This document shows positions 17,687 to 28,700 of a DNA stretch of 64,000 bases, in pieces. The DNA comes from Niastella caeni. Its GTDB lineage: Bacteria > Bacteroidota > Bacteroidia > Chitinophagales > Chitinophagaceae. The translations under genes and the position numbers were made by a program. Every line of letters begins with the position of its first letter. Position 1 is the first letter of the stretch. The stretch lies in NCBI RefSeq assembly GCF_004834005.1, contig NZ_STFF01000003.1, forward strand, positions 62,001-126,000, in the 5' to 3' direction. The notes beneath the pieces were generated by a model. It was not told the DNA's origin. It saw only the letters and a program-made list of their open reading frames with translations, and did no database searches.

Positions 17687-19108
17687 CTATTTTTTGATGA
17701 ACGCCTTACTTTGCCGTTGTCCGTTCATGTTAAATACCACCAGGTAATTACCAGGTAACAATTTGGAAACATTCACCACAGTTTGCAAAGCGCCTTGTTG
17801 AACATTTTGTGTAAACAACTGACGACCGTCGATGCCTACCAATTGTACGGTAGTACCCGCTTCAGCAGCCGGGTGTTGCATTACTAACTGGTTTTGTGCC
17901 GGGTTGGGGTACACGTTCATTTTTATAACACCTTTTACAGCCAGTACATCACTGGTTACTTTAACGCCATCTTTACCTACCAGTGTTACACGGTAAAACG
18001 AAGTTGTTTCAGAACGTTTGTCAGTAAGCTGATATGAAGGCTTAACACCAGCGGTTTTCAGCGTGCTGACAGTAGCAAACGTTTTGCCACCATCAGTTGA
18101 CTTTTCTACTACATATTCACGAGCATTGGCTTCATCAGGCGTACTCCATTCCATAGTGATCAATTTTTCGTCGGTTGCTTCGCCATTCAGGAAGAAGTTG
18201 ATGATGAAAAGTCGTCTGCCGTCAATTACCAGCACATTATTTAAACCTCCTGCAGTGTTTTTAGTATCAATCGAAGACCAGTTTACAGAAGGCCATTTAC
18301 CATTGAATGACAGATACAGGCGGTACAGGTTGCCGTTCAGGGAACGTTGGGCAATATGCTGAATACCGTTTGATAAGGTGTTAGGAATAATAGTACCCCA
18401 GGTTTTGTTAATGCCATTTACGCTGTCTGCATAAAAAGGCGCATAGCCATTGGCAATGCTGTTATCCGTTCCATCGCTTTCAATAAATGTTGCGGCAACG
18501 GGACGGCCTTGTGCAAGCAGGTTATCATATAATAAAATGAATTGTTTGGGGGCGCCATTACGCAAGGGCGTACAACGGATGGCTGTGCCGCGGGTGGTAT
18601 CGGTAGTACCAAAGTTGAGTACGGTAACCGGATTGGGAGCTGTTAACCGGTGGGCTACGGTGATACCATTGGCCCCATTGTTCAACACCAGGCGAAAATA
18701 AATGCTGTTGCCCGGTCTGAATAAGGTGGAAGAAGCAGCTTCGTTTACAAACCAGCCGGTATAAGAACCGGTGGTATCGGTAGTGAATTCGCCATACCGG
18801 CCACTCAATGCTAAAGTAGCTGTAGTAATACGTACAAAATCGCCGCTGTCTTTTACCAGAATGTAAGCGCCTTCTCCGATGCTTGTACTGGTTGGGGCCG
18901 ACACAAACCGGTTGAAGTAACGATAGGTTGCATTGGGTGTTAAACCGCTTACTGTCATCCGGCAGGCGAACGGTACTTTGCGATCATCAGCCGTGTTGAA
19001 GTTACCAACACCTTGAATATATTGGGGGAAATACACTTCTGAAATAGTCTGACCGAATGATACGGTAGCTACCAGGAGCAGGATGAGTATATTAACTCCG
19101 GTCTTCAT
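17687..19108 (-). CDS. Type IX secretion system cargo with C-terminal sorting domain
   Basis: A 473-residue secreted protein with a signal peptide (cleaved near residue 19) and a C-terminal T9SS type-A sorting domain (from about 397: MNVYPNPAQNQLVM, ending LPGNYLVVFNMNGQRQSKAFIKK). Residues 20-290 form a beta-rich region of unknown function, and 300-385 look like a fibronectin-type module (EEWSTPDE-like, YVVEKSTDGGKTF, SFYRVTLVGKDG). The N-terminal region is clearly homologous to that of the MBG-repeat protein at 22217-24889. It should be exported through the T9SS and attached at the surface. A terminator for the previous gene lies between it and the beta-helix lipoprotein gene. Confidence 0.85.
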   Translation of the reverse strand: MKTGVNILILLLVATVSFGQTISEVYFPQYIQGVGNFNTADDRKVPFACRMTVSGLTPNATYRYFNRFVSAPTSTSIGEGAYILVKDSGDFVRITTATLALSGRYGEFTTDTTGSYTGWFVNEAASSTLFRPGNSIYFRLVLNNGANGITVAHRLTAPNPVTVLNFGTTDTTRGTAIRCTPLRNGAPKQFILLYDNLLAQGRPVAATFIESDGTDNSIANGYAPFYADSVNGINKTWGTIIPNTLSNGIQHIAQRSLNGNLYRLYLSFNGKWPSVNWSSIDTKNTAGGLNNVLVIDGRRLFIINFFLNGEATDEKLITMEWSTPDEANAREYVVEKSTDGGKTFATVSTLKTAGVKPSYQLTDKRSETTSFYRVTLVGKDGVKVTSDVLAVKGVIKMNVYPNPAQNQLVMQHPAAEAGTTVQLVGIDGRQLFTQNVQQGALQTVVNVSKLLPGNYLVVFNMNGQRQSKAFIKK

Positions 19109-19132
19109 AACTGTTAGTGTTAGGTTAAGTTA

Positions 19133-19168
19133 ATAAAAAAACCGGGCTGCTTTTTACAAAAGCCCGGT
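19133..19168 (-). terminator. Terminator after the beta-helix lipoprotein gene
   Basis: Perfect 8-base arms ACCGGGCT (19141-19148) and AGCCCGGT (19161-19168). On the minus strand the hairpin is followed by seven T residues, so it ends the gene at 19211-20566. Confidence 0.85.
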
Positions 19169-19210
19169 GTATAAAAAATTACCTGTTTCATATAACATGG
19201 CAGGAAAATA

Positions 19211-20566
19211 TTAATAATTTAATCTTGTCCAACCTGCTAACCAGTTGTTAGCAGTGGCATCGCCTGAAACAAACGCGCCGAAAGCACCACGGTAAGATTG
19301 AACTTCAAAGTCGCTGGGTAAACCAGTGTAGTTGGTGCCCAATGATAAAGCAGGTGAAGTAGCCAATGGTCTGAAATCTCCGTTGAACGGATCAGCCAGT
19401 TGAATGTTTGTATTGGCATTGCTGCTTACATATTGACCGTTGCTAACTGGTAATGTGATAGTAGCCGGGTTGATCACAGCATTGAATCCATGTACCAGGT
19501 TGTAGCTGTAGTTGGCGAAATCAGCCTGAGAACCTGCAGAAGCAAGTGCCAAACCTGTAGGGAAGCCCATGAAAATAGAGTTACGAACTTCGTAGCTGCT
19601 ATGACGACGGAATTGAGCGCCGTTCAACAGGCCCAGTGAAGCAGCCTGGCTGCTGGTTTCTACACCAATAACAGTCATGTTAGAAATAATGGCTTTGGTG
19701 CGAGGCTCATCGGTAGCACCGGTTGCATTATTATCGCTTTCGATACCGTTGGGGTTAGCAGAATAATTTTCACCAGCATCCAGTACAGAAAGTGCATACT
19801 GGATATGGCCTCTGTAACCAAAATCAAAATCGAATGCATCATCATCCGGAGCCAATGCAAACAGGTAGTAGGCATTTACGGTACCACCAAAGAATTCAAA
19901 TGCATCGTCATTTCCATAAGCCACTTCAATGTGGTTCAGAACAGTACCGGCGCCAACACCACCGCAGGTTAAACCGTTCAGCTCATTATCCTGAGCGATT
20001 GAAGCACCTGCATATTCAATACGCACATACTCCAGTTGACCTGCGCTGTGATCAACATCACCCAGGCCAGCGCCACCGCCGCCATAGTTAACATCAACAC
20101 CAGCAGGAACGCTGGGCAGGTTGATACCTTCAACGGTAGCATCAGCTCTGTTCAAAGGCGCATTGCCTAATAACACAATACCACCCCAGTCGCCAGTGGC
20201 AGGTGAAGCCTGATGTGAAGTGAAAACAATAGGATCTTCAGGTGTACCGGCAGCAAAAAGCTGTGCACCGCGAGTTACAATCAACGCTGAAGCAGAGTCG
20301 TTGGTTGATTTTTTCACAGCTTCTACATGGGTACCTTCCTGAAGGATAAGTGTAGCGTTATTGGTAACATAACACTTTCCATCTAATACATACAAAGTAT
20401 CTTTTGCCAGGAAACGATCTGCAGTGATGGTTAATGGTAATACTACAGTGTCAACATAAGGACCGGCAAAAGTACTGCGTGGGCTAAACCCTTTGTCAAT
20501 ACCATTTTTCTTGCAAGCAGTGGCGGCTACAGCAAGCACAGCCACGCTTAGGATAAGTCTTTTCAT
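19211..20566 (-). CDS. Secreted parallel beta-helix-like lipoprotein
   Basis: A 451-residue protein with a lipoprotein signal ending at Cys18 (AATAC-KKN). The body has the repeating short strands of a right-handed parallel beta-helix: ALIVTRGAQLFAAGTPEDPIVFTS, WGGIVLLGNAPLN, QLEYVRIEYAG. It also has a strikingly acidic block, NDDAFEFFGGTVNAYYL followed by PDDDAFDFDFGYRGH (near residues 218-250), suited to calcium binding. The family is widespread in Bacteroidota and Proteobacteria, often next to TonB receptors; databases carry it mostly as hypothetical protein. It sits 518 bases after porV and ends at its own terminator. Surface location is inferred from the lipobox. Confidence 0.7.
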   Translation of the reverse strand: MKRLILSVAVLAVAATACKKNGIDKGFSPRSTFAGPYVDTVVLPLTITADRFLAKDTLYVLDGKCYVTNNATLILQEGTHVEAVKKSTNDSASALIVTRGAQLFAAGTPEDPIVFTSHQASPATGDWGGIVLLGNAPLNRADATVEGINLPSVPAGVDVNYGGGGAGLGDVDHSAGQLEYVRIEYAGASIAQDNELNGLTCGGVGAGTVLNHIEVAYGNDDAFEFFGGTVNAYYLFALAPDDDAFDFDFGYRGHIQYALSVLDAGENYSANPNGIESDNNATGATDEPRTKAIISNMTVIGVETSSQAASLGLLNGAQFRRHSSYEVRNSIFMGFPTGLALASAGSQADFANYSYNLVHGFNAVINPATITLPVSNGQYVSSNANTNIQLADPFNGDFRPLATSPALSLGTNYTGLPSDFEVQSYRGAFGAFVSGDATANNWLAGWTRLNY

Positions 20567-21083
20567 GATTAATTTGGTTTTTTAAACAATTACTAAAAAT
20601 GGAATATATATGAAACAGGTAATCCTTTATTGCCGATTTAGCGATCTGGAGATTTAGAGAGTTTATTGTTTCGGTTACCCATGCATCACGTTGTAAAATT
20701 AACCAGCAAAACATATCATAAAACACTTCTTCATCGATTTAGCAATTAGTTATTGGTTTGTTAATATTGCGCATACTCATCTATGTAGGCGCATAACAAT
20801 CCCGTTAAATGCAGCGGACGTGCCTGTACAGCAACAGTCCGCTTGCATTTTCAGGTATAACTAATGCAATAACTAAACATTCAACAAATCAAGCCGAAGA
20901 ATCAATGGGCAATGGGTAAGAAGGAATACTGCTTCAAGCTACAAGCTGCAAGCAAATACAATTTTTTGCATCTTAACTTCAGCATTTTGGAAATTAACAT
21001 TCATCTATTTTTCAACCTTTCTCATTTCTCTGTTCTTCATTTTTCATTTCTCTCCCACTTCAACATTCAATATTCGTCATTCA
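20567..21083. other. Intergenic region with long imperfect hairpin and word repeats
   Basis: No gene is supportable. A 13-pair stem with one bulge is formed by AAATGCAGCGGAC (20807-20819) and GTCCGCTTGCATTT (20837-20850), with TTTTC following on the plus strand. It may close or attenuate the porV operon, or be a palindromic repeat. Bases 20930-21090 are built of short recurring words (GCTACAAGCTGCAAGC, CATTCAATATTCGTCATTC), the same style as several other gaps in this window. Confidence 0.45.
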
Positions 21084-22184
21084 TTATTCGATCCCAAAAA
21101 CAATTCCCAACCGCACGGTATTTCCCAACGGATTCCTGTTCACTTTATCACCTATAGGAACGAGGTAAGAGAAGTTCACCATGGCCATATTAAACCGTAC
21201 TCCGGCGCCGGCAGTTACATACTGCCAGTTACCATACGAATAGGACTTGCTGTTATACCCCAGTCGCAGGTATAACTGATCTTTAAAAATATATTCAGTT
21301 CCAAACGCCAGTTGCGTGGCGTTGTTATCAAAAGAATCGAACCAGCCGGCTACTACACTTTTATTGCGGTAAGCAGGCATATCTTCGGCCGAACCAGGTA
21401 TTTTCGGCACTAATAACTTATCAGCCTGTACAGCAAATGTCATTTTATTATCGTCGTTCCAAACTTCGGTATAAGCAGCGCCGATACCCAAACCGGCGGG
21501 CAGAAAATCCTTGCTGCTCGCATCATCGGTATACCCGATCTTCGTGCCCAGGTTCGATAAAGAAATACCGGCTGTCCAGCCTTTACTGTTCTCATCTGTT
21601 CCGTTATAAAAGAACGACAGATCCGCCGCTACCGCATGACCGGCTTTGTAGTTGGCGCCATTGATGGCGCCGGTAACCAGCTTGGAAGAAATGTACCGCA
21701 AGGCAGCGCCCAAAGCGAACTTATCAGACAACTTCCGTGAATAACCAAGATCAAACGCCAACTCCCGCGGACGAACTGATTGCAGTTTATTGCCGCCATA
21801 ATCAACCATGGTTACATCTCCGGCATTAAAGTAGCGCAGTGATGCCGACACCGCCTGCAGTTCATCCAGTTGATGATACCCGGCCAGCGTTGCCAGGTAC
21901 ATATTATCGGCCACTTCTTTTAACCAGGGCGTATAGGTTGCCCCTACCGCAGCTCTCTTTTTGGCAAACGGTATTTTGGCCTGGTTATAAAAAACACTAT
22001 TGGCATCTGGACTGATAGCAATTCCTGCATCACCCATCCCGCCGCTGCGCGCATCGGGTGAGATCCGTAAAAAGGGAACTGCAGTAGTAGTTATATTGAT
22101 AGAACTGTTTTCCTGGGCCTGAACAGAAACTCCGGTGATCGTAGAAAAAAGAACAGCGACACCGGTTGTTAAAAGCTTTCTCAT
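21084..22184 (-). CDS. porV: PorV/PorQ-family outer-membrane protein of the type IX secretion system
   Basis: A 366-residue outer-membrane beta-barrel with a signal peptide (cleaved near VQAQ, residue 24). The mature N-terminus has the PorV signature: VPFLRISPDARSGGMGDAGI, then SPDANSVFYNQAKIPF. The strand pattern continues to the end. PorV shuttles type IX cargo from the translocon to the attachment complex. The ATG at 22184 is used; the codon before it is GTG. It is the last gene of an operon with the MBG protein, a lipoprotein and a TonB receptor, 32 bases after the MBG gene. Since genomes usually have a core porV elsewhere, this may be a dedicated paralogue for the local cargo. Confidence 0.85.
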   Translation of the reverse strand: MRKLLTTGVAVLFSTITGVSVQAQENSSINITTTAVPFLRISPDARSGGMGDAGIAISPDANSVFYNQAKIPFAKKRAAVGATYTPWLKEVADNMYLATLAGYHQLDELQAVSASLRYFNAGDVTMVDYGGNKLQSVRPRELAFDLGYSRKLSDKFALGAALRYISSKLVTGAINGANYKAGHAVAADLSFFYNGTDENSKGWTAGISLSNLGTKIGYTDDASSKDFLPAGLGIGAAYTEVWNDDNKMTFAVQADKLLVPKIPGSAEDMPAYRNKSVVAGWFDSFDNNATQLAFGTEYIFKDQLYLRLGYNSKSYSYGNWQYVTAGAGVRFNMAMVNFSYLVPIGDKVNRNPLGNTVRLGIVFGIE

Positions 22185-22216
22185 CACAAAAAAGTTTTGG
22201 ATAGAATGATGTATGA

Positions 22217-24889
22217 TTATTGAATAATGATTTTTCCTTTCAGTAAAACATCCGCAATGGCGACCCGTACATGGTATAGCCCCTTCAACACATTGCCTGT
22301 TGGAATATGGAATGTATTATGGCCTTTCACAAGGGTCACATTCACCTGCACCAACCGGGTGCCATTTTGATCGAAGAGCTGAACAACTCCTTTGCCACCT
22401 GTTACGGCATATACATTTACCTGCATTTGACCGGGACTGCTGATGTAGGCGAACATATTATCCTGAGCAGCACCCTGCGCCGGTAAGATATTTAATGTGC
22501 CGTTCAATTGCGCTATGGTGTAATTGGGTGAAGCAGCGCCGCTTATGGTGATCGGATAGGTACCAGCTATAGAAGTGGCGGTTGCACTGGTAGTTACAAC
22601 CGGCAATGACGTTAATTCAGACGAGTCTTCATTTTTAACAAATCCACTGTAGGTAATAGTCAATGGTGGATTAACTTCCCCTTCATTCTTTGTTACATCA
22701 TTGGCCTGAATATACAACCGCACTTTTTGCACTGTAAGTGTTTGCATAGCACTGGCAGATTCATACGTTGCATCGCCTGCCTGTGATGCTGTGATAACAG
22801 TAGTGCCTGCTGAATGAATATATACTGTATCGTTCTGTATGGTTGCTACGGCTGCATTGCTGCTGCTATAAGTTACCGGTAACCTGCTGCTGGCCGTGGC
22901 CGATAATTTAAATTCTGTATCGCCGTATTTTTTTGCTGGCAATGTGGCAAACGTAATGGTTTGCACTGCCAGCGGATCAATTTTCAAAACACCTTTTACA
23001 TAACTGATGTCGTAATTGTCGGCGGTTGCGCCACTCACCGTAATATCATATGTTCCGGCCTGTGAGGTATTGCCAGCGGTAGTGGCAGCTACCGGTTGCG
23101 TGGTCAACACCGTATTGGTTTCTCCATTTACAAAGCCGGTGTAGGTGACCGTAAATGTTGGGTTGGGTTGACCAACCAGTCTTGTTTTATTATCGGCCGT
23201 GATAGTTAAAGCTGCTTTATTAACCGTGAATGATTGACTTACATCGGCGGCCGGATGCCAGGCGCTGGTGCCGCCCTGCGAAGCCGTAATGGTAGTAGTG
23301 CCTGCCCCGGTTATATGTATTTTCCCATTTATAATAGTGGCCACGCCGGTATTGCTGCTGGCATAAGCTACCTGCAAACCCGAGCTGGCTTGTGCTCCGG
23401 GATCAAAATCAACATCGCCATACGTTTTTGTCGCCAGGGCGCCAAACGTAATGGACTGCGGTTGCTGCGACGCGGTAATGGTTAATGTACCCTTTACATA
23501 TGTAAAAGTATAATTGGGCGAAGCAGCACCACCCGGTACGATATCATACATACCATCAGGTGATGCGGATGTTGCCGTTGTAGTAGCAGTTGGCAAGGTG
23601 GCAAGACTGGTTTCTGTTTCACCATTCACAAAACCGGAATAGCTTACCGTGAAAGTTGGTATTGCTGTGCCTTGCAAAATGCGGTCATCATTGGCTGTAA
23701 TGGTAAGCGACGCCTTATTTACTGTTAAGGGTTGCGCAACTGCTGTAGCCGCGTTATAAAAATCATCTCCTGCCTGTGCCGCGGTAATATTCGCACTGCC
23801 TGCGCCTGCCACATGTACCTGGTTGCTTATGATGGAAGCAACTGTTGTATTATCACTTGTATAAGAAGCAGGCAAGCCCGATGATATAGTTGCAGCCGGA
23901 TCAAAATCAGCATCGCCATACGTTTTCGCTGTGAGTGTATTGAACGTGATCGTTTGATCTGATCTTACATTTGCACCATCTAACCGGGCCACAGCACCAT
24001 CCAACACGATCACATTGGTTAGTCCGCCAGTAGTGTTGACCGTACTTGCCCGGCCGCCTCCTGAAACAGGCCAGTTACCATCGGAAGATAACTTATAACC
24101 AACTTCATTACCCGTAGCCAGGCTGTACTGCGAGATCCTGCGAATACCGGCTGTTACATTATTTGGAATAACCGTTCCCCATGCTTTATCAATTCCATTT
24201 ACATCGTTCACATAAAAAGAAGCGAAACTGTTGGAGGCATCTACCCCATCGCTTTCAATAACACTGCCAGATATAGGTTGGTCGGCACCCGTTATATTAT
24301 CCTTATCCCATAACAACACAAAATTTTTGCCAATGCCACCGGTTACCGGTGTACTGCGAATGGCCGTACCTTCTGTGCTGCCGGTTCCAAAGTTCACAAC
24401 GGTAATTTCCTGGGTTGTAGTAGGTCGGGGGGCAACAACGGTTTGTCCGCCGGCGCCGTTATTTAAAAATATTCTGAACTTCAGTTTGTTGCCTGCATTA
24501 AAAGTAGCAGTAGCAGCCACTTCCGCCATAAACCAACCGGTATAAGTACCCAAACCATCTGTCGTAAGTTCACCATACAACGGGTTAGCTGTGGTTGCCA
24601 GGTTAGGGTTGGGTATGCGAACAAATTCGCCGGATTGCTTTACATAGATAAAGGCCCCTTCGCCTGCAGTAGCCGAACCGCCAGATGGCGCAAACCGGCA
24701 ATAATACCGGTAAGTAGCATTGGCGGTTAACCCGGTCAGCTTTAACCGGCATACATAAGGTGTTCTGTTGGCAGTGGCAGTGCCTGCTGCATGTACATAC
24801 TGTGGTAAATAGATCACGGAAACGGCAGGTTGGCTAAATGCCAGTTGTGCGAGCAATATGGAAAAAAGAAAAGTAAAACCGAATTTCAT
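22217..24889 (-). CDS. Secreted MBG-repeat surface protein
   Basis: An 890-residue protein with a signal peptide ending near AFSQ (residue 19). Residues 20-300 are homologous to the N-terminal region of the T9SS cargo at 17687-19108. Then follow repeated modules of about 155 residues, each an Ig-like part (KTYGDADFDP, ASYTSDNTTVASI) plus an MBG part (ITANDDRILQGTAIPTFTVSYSGFVNGE); three are clear, with a partial fourth ending near 800. The last 85 residues (from about 805) form a beta-sandwich ending VLLKGKIIIQ, resembling a T9SS sorting domain. It is probably a filamentous or adhesive surface protein exported with help of the PorV encoded next. The substrate of the N-terminal domain is unknown. 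Confidence 0.8.
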   Translation of the reverse strand: MKFGFTFLFSILLAQLAFSQPAVSVIYLPQYVHAAGTATANRTPYVCRLKLTGLTANATYRYYCRFAPSGGSATAGEGAFIYVKQSGEFVRIPNPNLATTANPLYGELTTDGLGTYTGWFMAEVAATATFNAGNKLKFRIFLNNGAGGQTVVAPRPTTTQEITVVNFGTGSTEGTAIRSTPVTGGIGKNFVLLWDKDNITGADQPISGSVIESDGVDASNSFASFYVNDVNGIDKAWGTVIPNNVTAGIRRISQYSLATGNEVGYKLSSDGNWPVSGGGRASTVNTTGGLTNVIVLDGAVARLDGANVRSDQTITFNTLTAKTYGDADFDPAATISSGLPASYTSDNTTVASIISNQVHVAGAGSANITAAQAGDDFYNAATAVAQPLTVNKASLTITANDDRILQGTAIPTFTVSYSGFVNGETETSLATLPTATTTATSASPDGMYDIVPGGAASPNYTFTYVKGTLTITASQQPQSITFGALATKTYGDVDFDPGAQASSGLQVAYASSNTGVATIINGKIHITGAGTTTITASQGGTSAWHPAADVSQSFTVNKAALTITADNKTRLVGQPNPTFTVTYTGFVNGETNTVLTTQPVAATTAGNTSQAGTYDITVSGATADNYDISYVKGVLKIDPLAVQTITFATLPAKKYGDTEFKLSATASSRLPVTYSSSNAAVATIQNDTVYIHSAGTTVITASQAGDATYESASAMQTLTVQKVRLYIQANDVTKNEGEVNPPLTITYSGFVKNEDSSELTSLPVVTTSATATSIAGTYPITISGAASPNYTIAQLNGTLNILPAQGAAQDNMFAYISSPGQMQVNVYAVTGGKGVVQLFDQNGTRLVQVNVTLVKGHNTFHIPTGNVLKGLYHVRVAIADVLLKGKIIIQ

Positions 24890-24909
24890 TGTATGAACAA
24901 TTATAGAAT

Positions 24910-25635
24910 TTAGTAAAATTTAGTTAGGGCTGCGCTGGTGGTAGAATTGATGTTAATGTAGAAAATGGAAAAGTCGGAATTGGCCTCAGAGAATGAAGCA
25001 GGATTAAGGGTGGCTAAAGCCGCGCGACTGGCATCAGTAGTATATAATCTTAAGCGTGGTTTTCTATCGAGACCCCCTGTGAAAAACCGGGAGAACTCGC
25101 CGCGCTTTAACAAAAAGCTGTCTTTTGCAACATAGTCAGTTCCCGAATTACCACTTTGGCTATTTTCCACCACTACTTTTATTTCGTCGTATTTGGCGGT
25201 AGTAAATGGCGAGGCATATACAACGGATAATTTTATTTTTCCTGCCTCGGGCGCCGGCTCATTCGCTGGCGGACCTACCCATACCAACTTACTCCCAGCC
25301 GTTGGCTGAAAGAAGGTAATGGCATTCAATGAACCTGGTTTATAGTTAATAAGCGTATCGAGCAACAGCGAATTGCTGTACAGATCAGTAACCCGGTAGC
25401 GCCGAACAGTTTCCTTGTATTTAACTACCATACTTCTATTGCCTACCGGTGTAATTAACGAATCTGTCAAAAGCGTGCCATTATCTGTAACTGCAAACCG
25501 AAATGAATCAACGGTAACGGCATTTAACCCTACCGTGGTAAAGCGCAATGGCTCAATAGCCTCTTCTCCTTTTGAACAACCGATACAATAAACGAACAGT
25601 AAACCAACGCTACATTTATTGATAATTGATAGCAT
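24910..25635 (-). CDS. Lipoprotein of unknown function in the TonB/PorV operon
   Basis: The ATG at 25635 gives a 241-residue protein with a compact lipoprotein signal ending at the Cys of CIGCSKGEE; a start 13 codons earlier is also possible. The mature part is beta-rich (LRFTTVGLNAVTVDSFRF, YRVTDLYSNSLLLDTLI) with no recognised domain. It lies between the TonB receptor and the MBG-repeat protein, 20 bases before the latter, so it is probably the surface or periplasmic partner of that receptor, in the position that a SusD protein takes in other loci. It shows no SusD helices. Confidence 0.6.
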   Translation of the reverse strand: MLSIINKCSVGLLFVYCIGCSKGEEAIEPLRFTTVGLNAVTVDSFRFAVTDNGTLLTDSLITPVGNRSMVVKYKETVRRYRVTDLYSNSLLLDTLINYKPGSLNAITFFQPTAGSKLVWVGPPANEPAPEAGKIKLSVVYASPFTTAKYDEIKVVVENSQSGNSGTDYVAKDSFLLKRGEFSRFFTGGLDRKPRLRLYTTDASRAALATLNPASFSEANSDFSIFYININSTTSAALTKFY

Positions 25636-25754
25636 ATTTATCTTTCTTATTATGTTGTGTATTTCCTTTTTCATTTCTCATTCTTCATTTTAATCCTTCA
25701 TTTCTTTGTTTTCCTTCAACATGCTACATTCACTTTTCGATATTCAATATTCAT

Positions 25755-28700
25755 TTATAACTTATAGGTGAGACTCAAACTAAACCCTGTTCCTTTCTTC
25801 ACTTTATAATTCACCAGGTCAAGATCTTTATTAAAGTTTGCTCCTTTGGGATCATTGTTATCTTTCTCGGTTGGATGAGTGCCATCGGGTTCCCGGTTTA
25901 AATTATTACTGTAAATAACAGTGTATTGATTCAGGAGGTCGGAGATATTGAAACGGAGCTCGGCCTTTTGCTTCATGATCTTTGTGCTCAGTTGAATATC
26001 TACCACATCCCGCGAGTTTTCGTATTGTATCAATCGAGGATTTGTTCCCCCATTTACTATACGCCGGCCAAAACGATTATAGGCCACATTAAAACCCCAG
26101 TCACTGGTTTGGTAATTCACACCCATGTTGATGATGTAGGGCGATAACCCCTGTATGGGGCGGTTGCCATTTTCAATGTAGCTGGTATCTTTCTGGGTAT
26201 CTACAACAAGATTTTTTATACTTCCTTCCAGGTAAGTGGCATTGGCACTGAAGTACAGGTTCTGCAACCAGGCACTGGCTGGCGAAATAAACGACAGCGA
26301 TTTCCTGATCTCCACTTCCACTCCTTTTGCCGTAGCGCTGTACAGGTTCCAGTATTCAACACTGTTATTGGGATTCCCCAGAATGTAAAAGCGCTCTACC
26401 GGCTTGTCGAAAAATTTATAGAACAAAGAGGCGGAAAGAATTTCATTGCCTGTAGGATAATATTCAAACCGCAGGTCGTAGTTCTTGATGCGGGTTACCT
26501 GCAATGCCTTTTGCCCCGTTACCTGCAGTTGCTCCACAAAATCGTAGTATACATAAGGTGAGCGCTCCACAAAATCGGGCCGCGCGAGGGTTTTGCTAAA
26601 GGCCCCGCGGATATTAAATTTATCTGTTACGCTATAGATAAGGTTCACAGAAGGCAACCAGTCTTTTTCATAATACACCGAATCGCTGAATACCGGGAAT
26701 CCATCCGTATTATAGGTTTCGGTAGACATGGTAACCTTGTTGTGCTCGTACCGGAAACCGCCCACCAACCGCAAATGCTGCAGTAATTTCAGATCAAGCA
26801 TTCCATAAGCCGATTGTAAAACCTGCTTACCGGTGTAACGGTCACCCGTACTTTCGGATCTTATATAGGTTGGTACATAAATCAGGTTGCCCTGGCTCAT
26901 GGCATCTACCGTTGCTATTTCATAATAAGGGGCCCCTTTGGAGCTATTTTCATAAGCATTACTGGCCGACAAAACGCGTAAGCCGGTAGCATCATAATCG
27001 GCTTCCCGTTTGGAATAAGAATAACCCGTTTTAAAGCTTTGCTTTGCTTTAGCCACGGTAAAAGGAATAGACACGTTAGCCCCGGTGTTGGTCCTTTTTT
27101 CATCGAGGGTGGATGCATACAAACCTCCCCAGAATAAATTACGGTCGTTTAAGTTGTAAGTGTAAGTATGTTTGCCGGAATCAACATCGCGGCCAACCAC
27201 ATAACGGCCATCTGGCTGTTCCCGCTTCAACGTAATATAATCCCCGAACCAGTCTACCCGCAGTTTTGCATTGAACAAACTATGTTCACCTTCTACCCTG
27301 CTTTGGATCATGCGGTTCGTCAACGTAGTTTCGCCGGTACGATTTTCAAAACCGCTGTTACTGATCTGGTAACCATAGCGATCATCGTATTGCGTGCCGT
27401 ACCGGTTATTGTACAGGTTCTTAAAGGCCAGTTTATGACCTTTCGATTTATACGCCACATTCAATAACCCACCGATGGTAGTATTATACCGGTAACGCTT
27501 TCCCCAATAATCATAATTCTGCAAGCTGCGCGCTTCCCCTTCTTCATACAACATTTCATTGCGATAGGTTATAGCCGCAACAGCGCCAACGCTATTATTG
27601 TATTTAAGTTGTTTGCTCAACCCACCCGAGACCTGGTAGCTCTGCATGGGCGTATAATGATAGCGGTAGGTTTGCCAGCGGTTAGGTATTCTTGCGCCAA
27701 TACCCCGTAATGCAGCCGTATCTCTATTTGCATGATGCTGTACATATTGCTGCTGATCGAATGCCCGGCCATCGCCAAACCATTTACGTTCATCATTCAC
27801 TATGCCGAGGGCAGCGTTCTTATCGCGTTTATGACTGATAAAATCATTCCCGGTACTGGCGGTATTGAAACCGGTACCAATACCCAGGTTTAAAAAATTA
27901 CGGAAGGGCACATCGGTTGTATTGATCTGTACCATACCACCGGTAAATTCACCGGGCAGATCGGGTGTAGCCGTTTTATTCACCACCACATTATCGACCA
28001 ATGAGCTGGGCACAATATCAAAACTGAAATTCCTTCTGTTGGGTTCGGTACTGGGCAATGAGGCGCCGTTGATCAATACGTTATTGTACCGGTCGCTAAC
28101 GCCGCGGATGGTCACAAACCGGTCGCCCTGTACGGTAATGCCGCTTACCCGTTTCAACACCTGGCCGGTATTGTTATCGGCAGTAGCCCGTATTTGTTCA
28201 GCGCTGATACCGTTGGTCATGCCCGCACTGTTCTTTTGCGTCATTAATAAGGAGCGGGTGCTTTCCTTGCGGGCCCCACCGGTTACTACTACGGTTTGTA
28301 ATTGGTTTGAACCGCCCGTGAGCGCAATGCCCAGATCGGTCACTTCGTTCTCTTTCACCACGGCATCGGTAATGCGGCGCGACTGATAACCTACAAAGGA
28401 AACTTTTAATGTATAACTGCCGGGCGGCAACGCCAGCATATACTCACCATTTATATTAGTAGTGGTTCCTTTATTAGCTTCTTCAACCCAGATGGTAACA
28501 CCCGGCAATGCTTCGTTCTTTTCATTGCGGATGATGCCGGCTATTTTGCCCGGCCGTGGATTGTTTGCCGATACAGGAACCACTGTTGGTTTAGTGTTGA
28601 CTTTTACAGCAATGGTATTACCCAGCAGATTGAACTCCAGGTTAGCGAGGCGTTGCAGGTTTTCCAGTGCGTTGCCCAGTGTTATATTGTCGAAAACAAA

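Noticed and set aside
27865-28386. Plus-strand open frame of 173 codons opposite the TonB receptor
   Set aside because: Antisense to the conserved plug region; composition is that of a mirror frame, with no start context.
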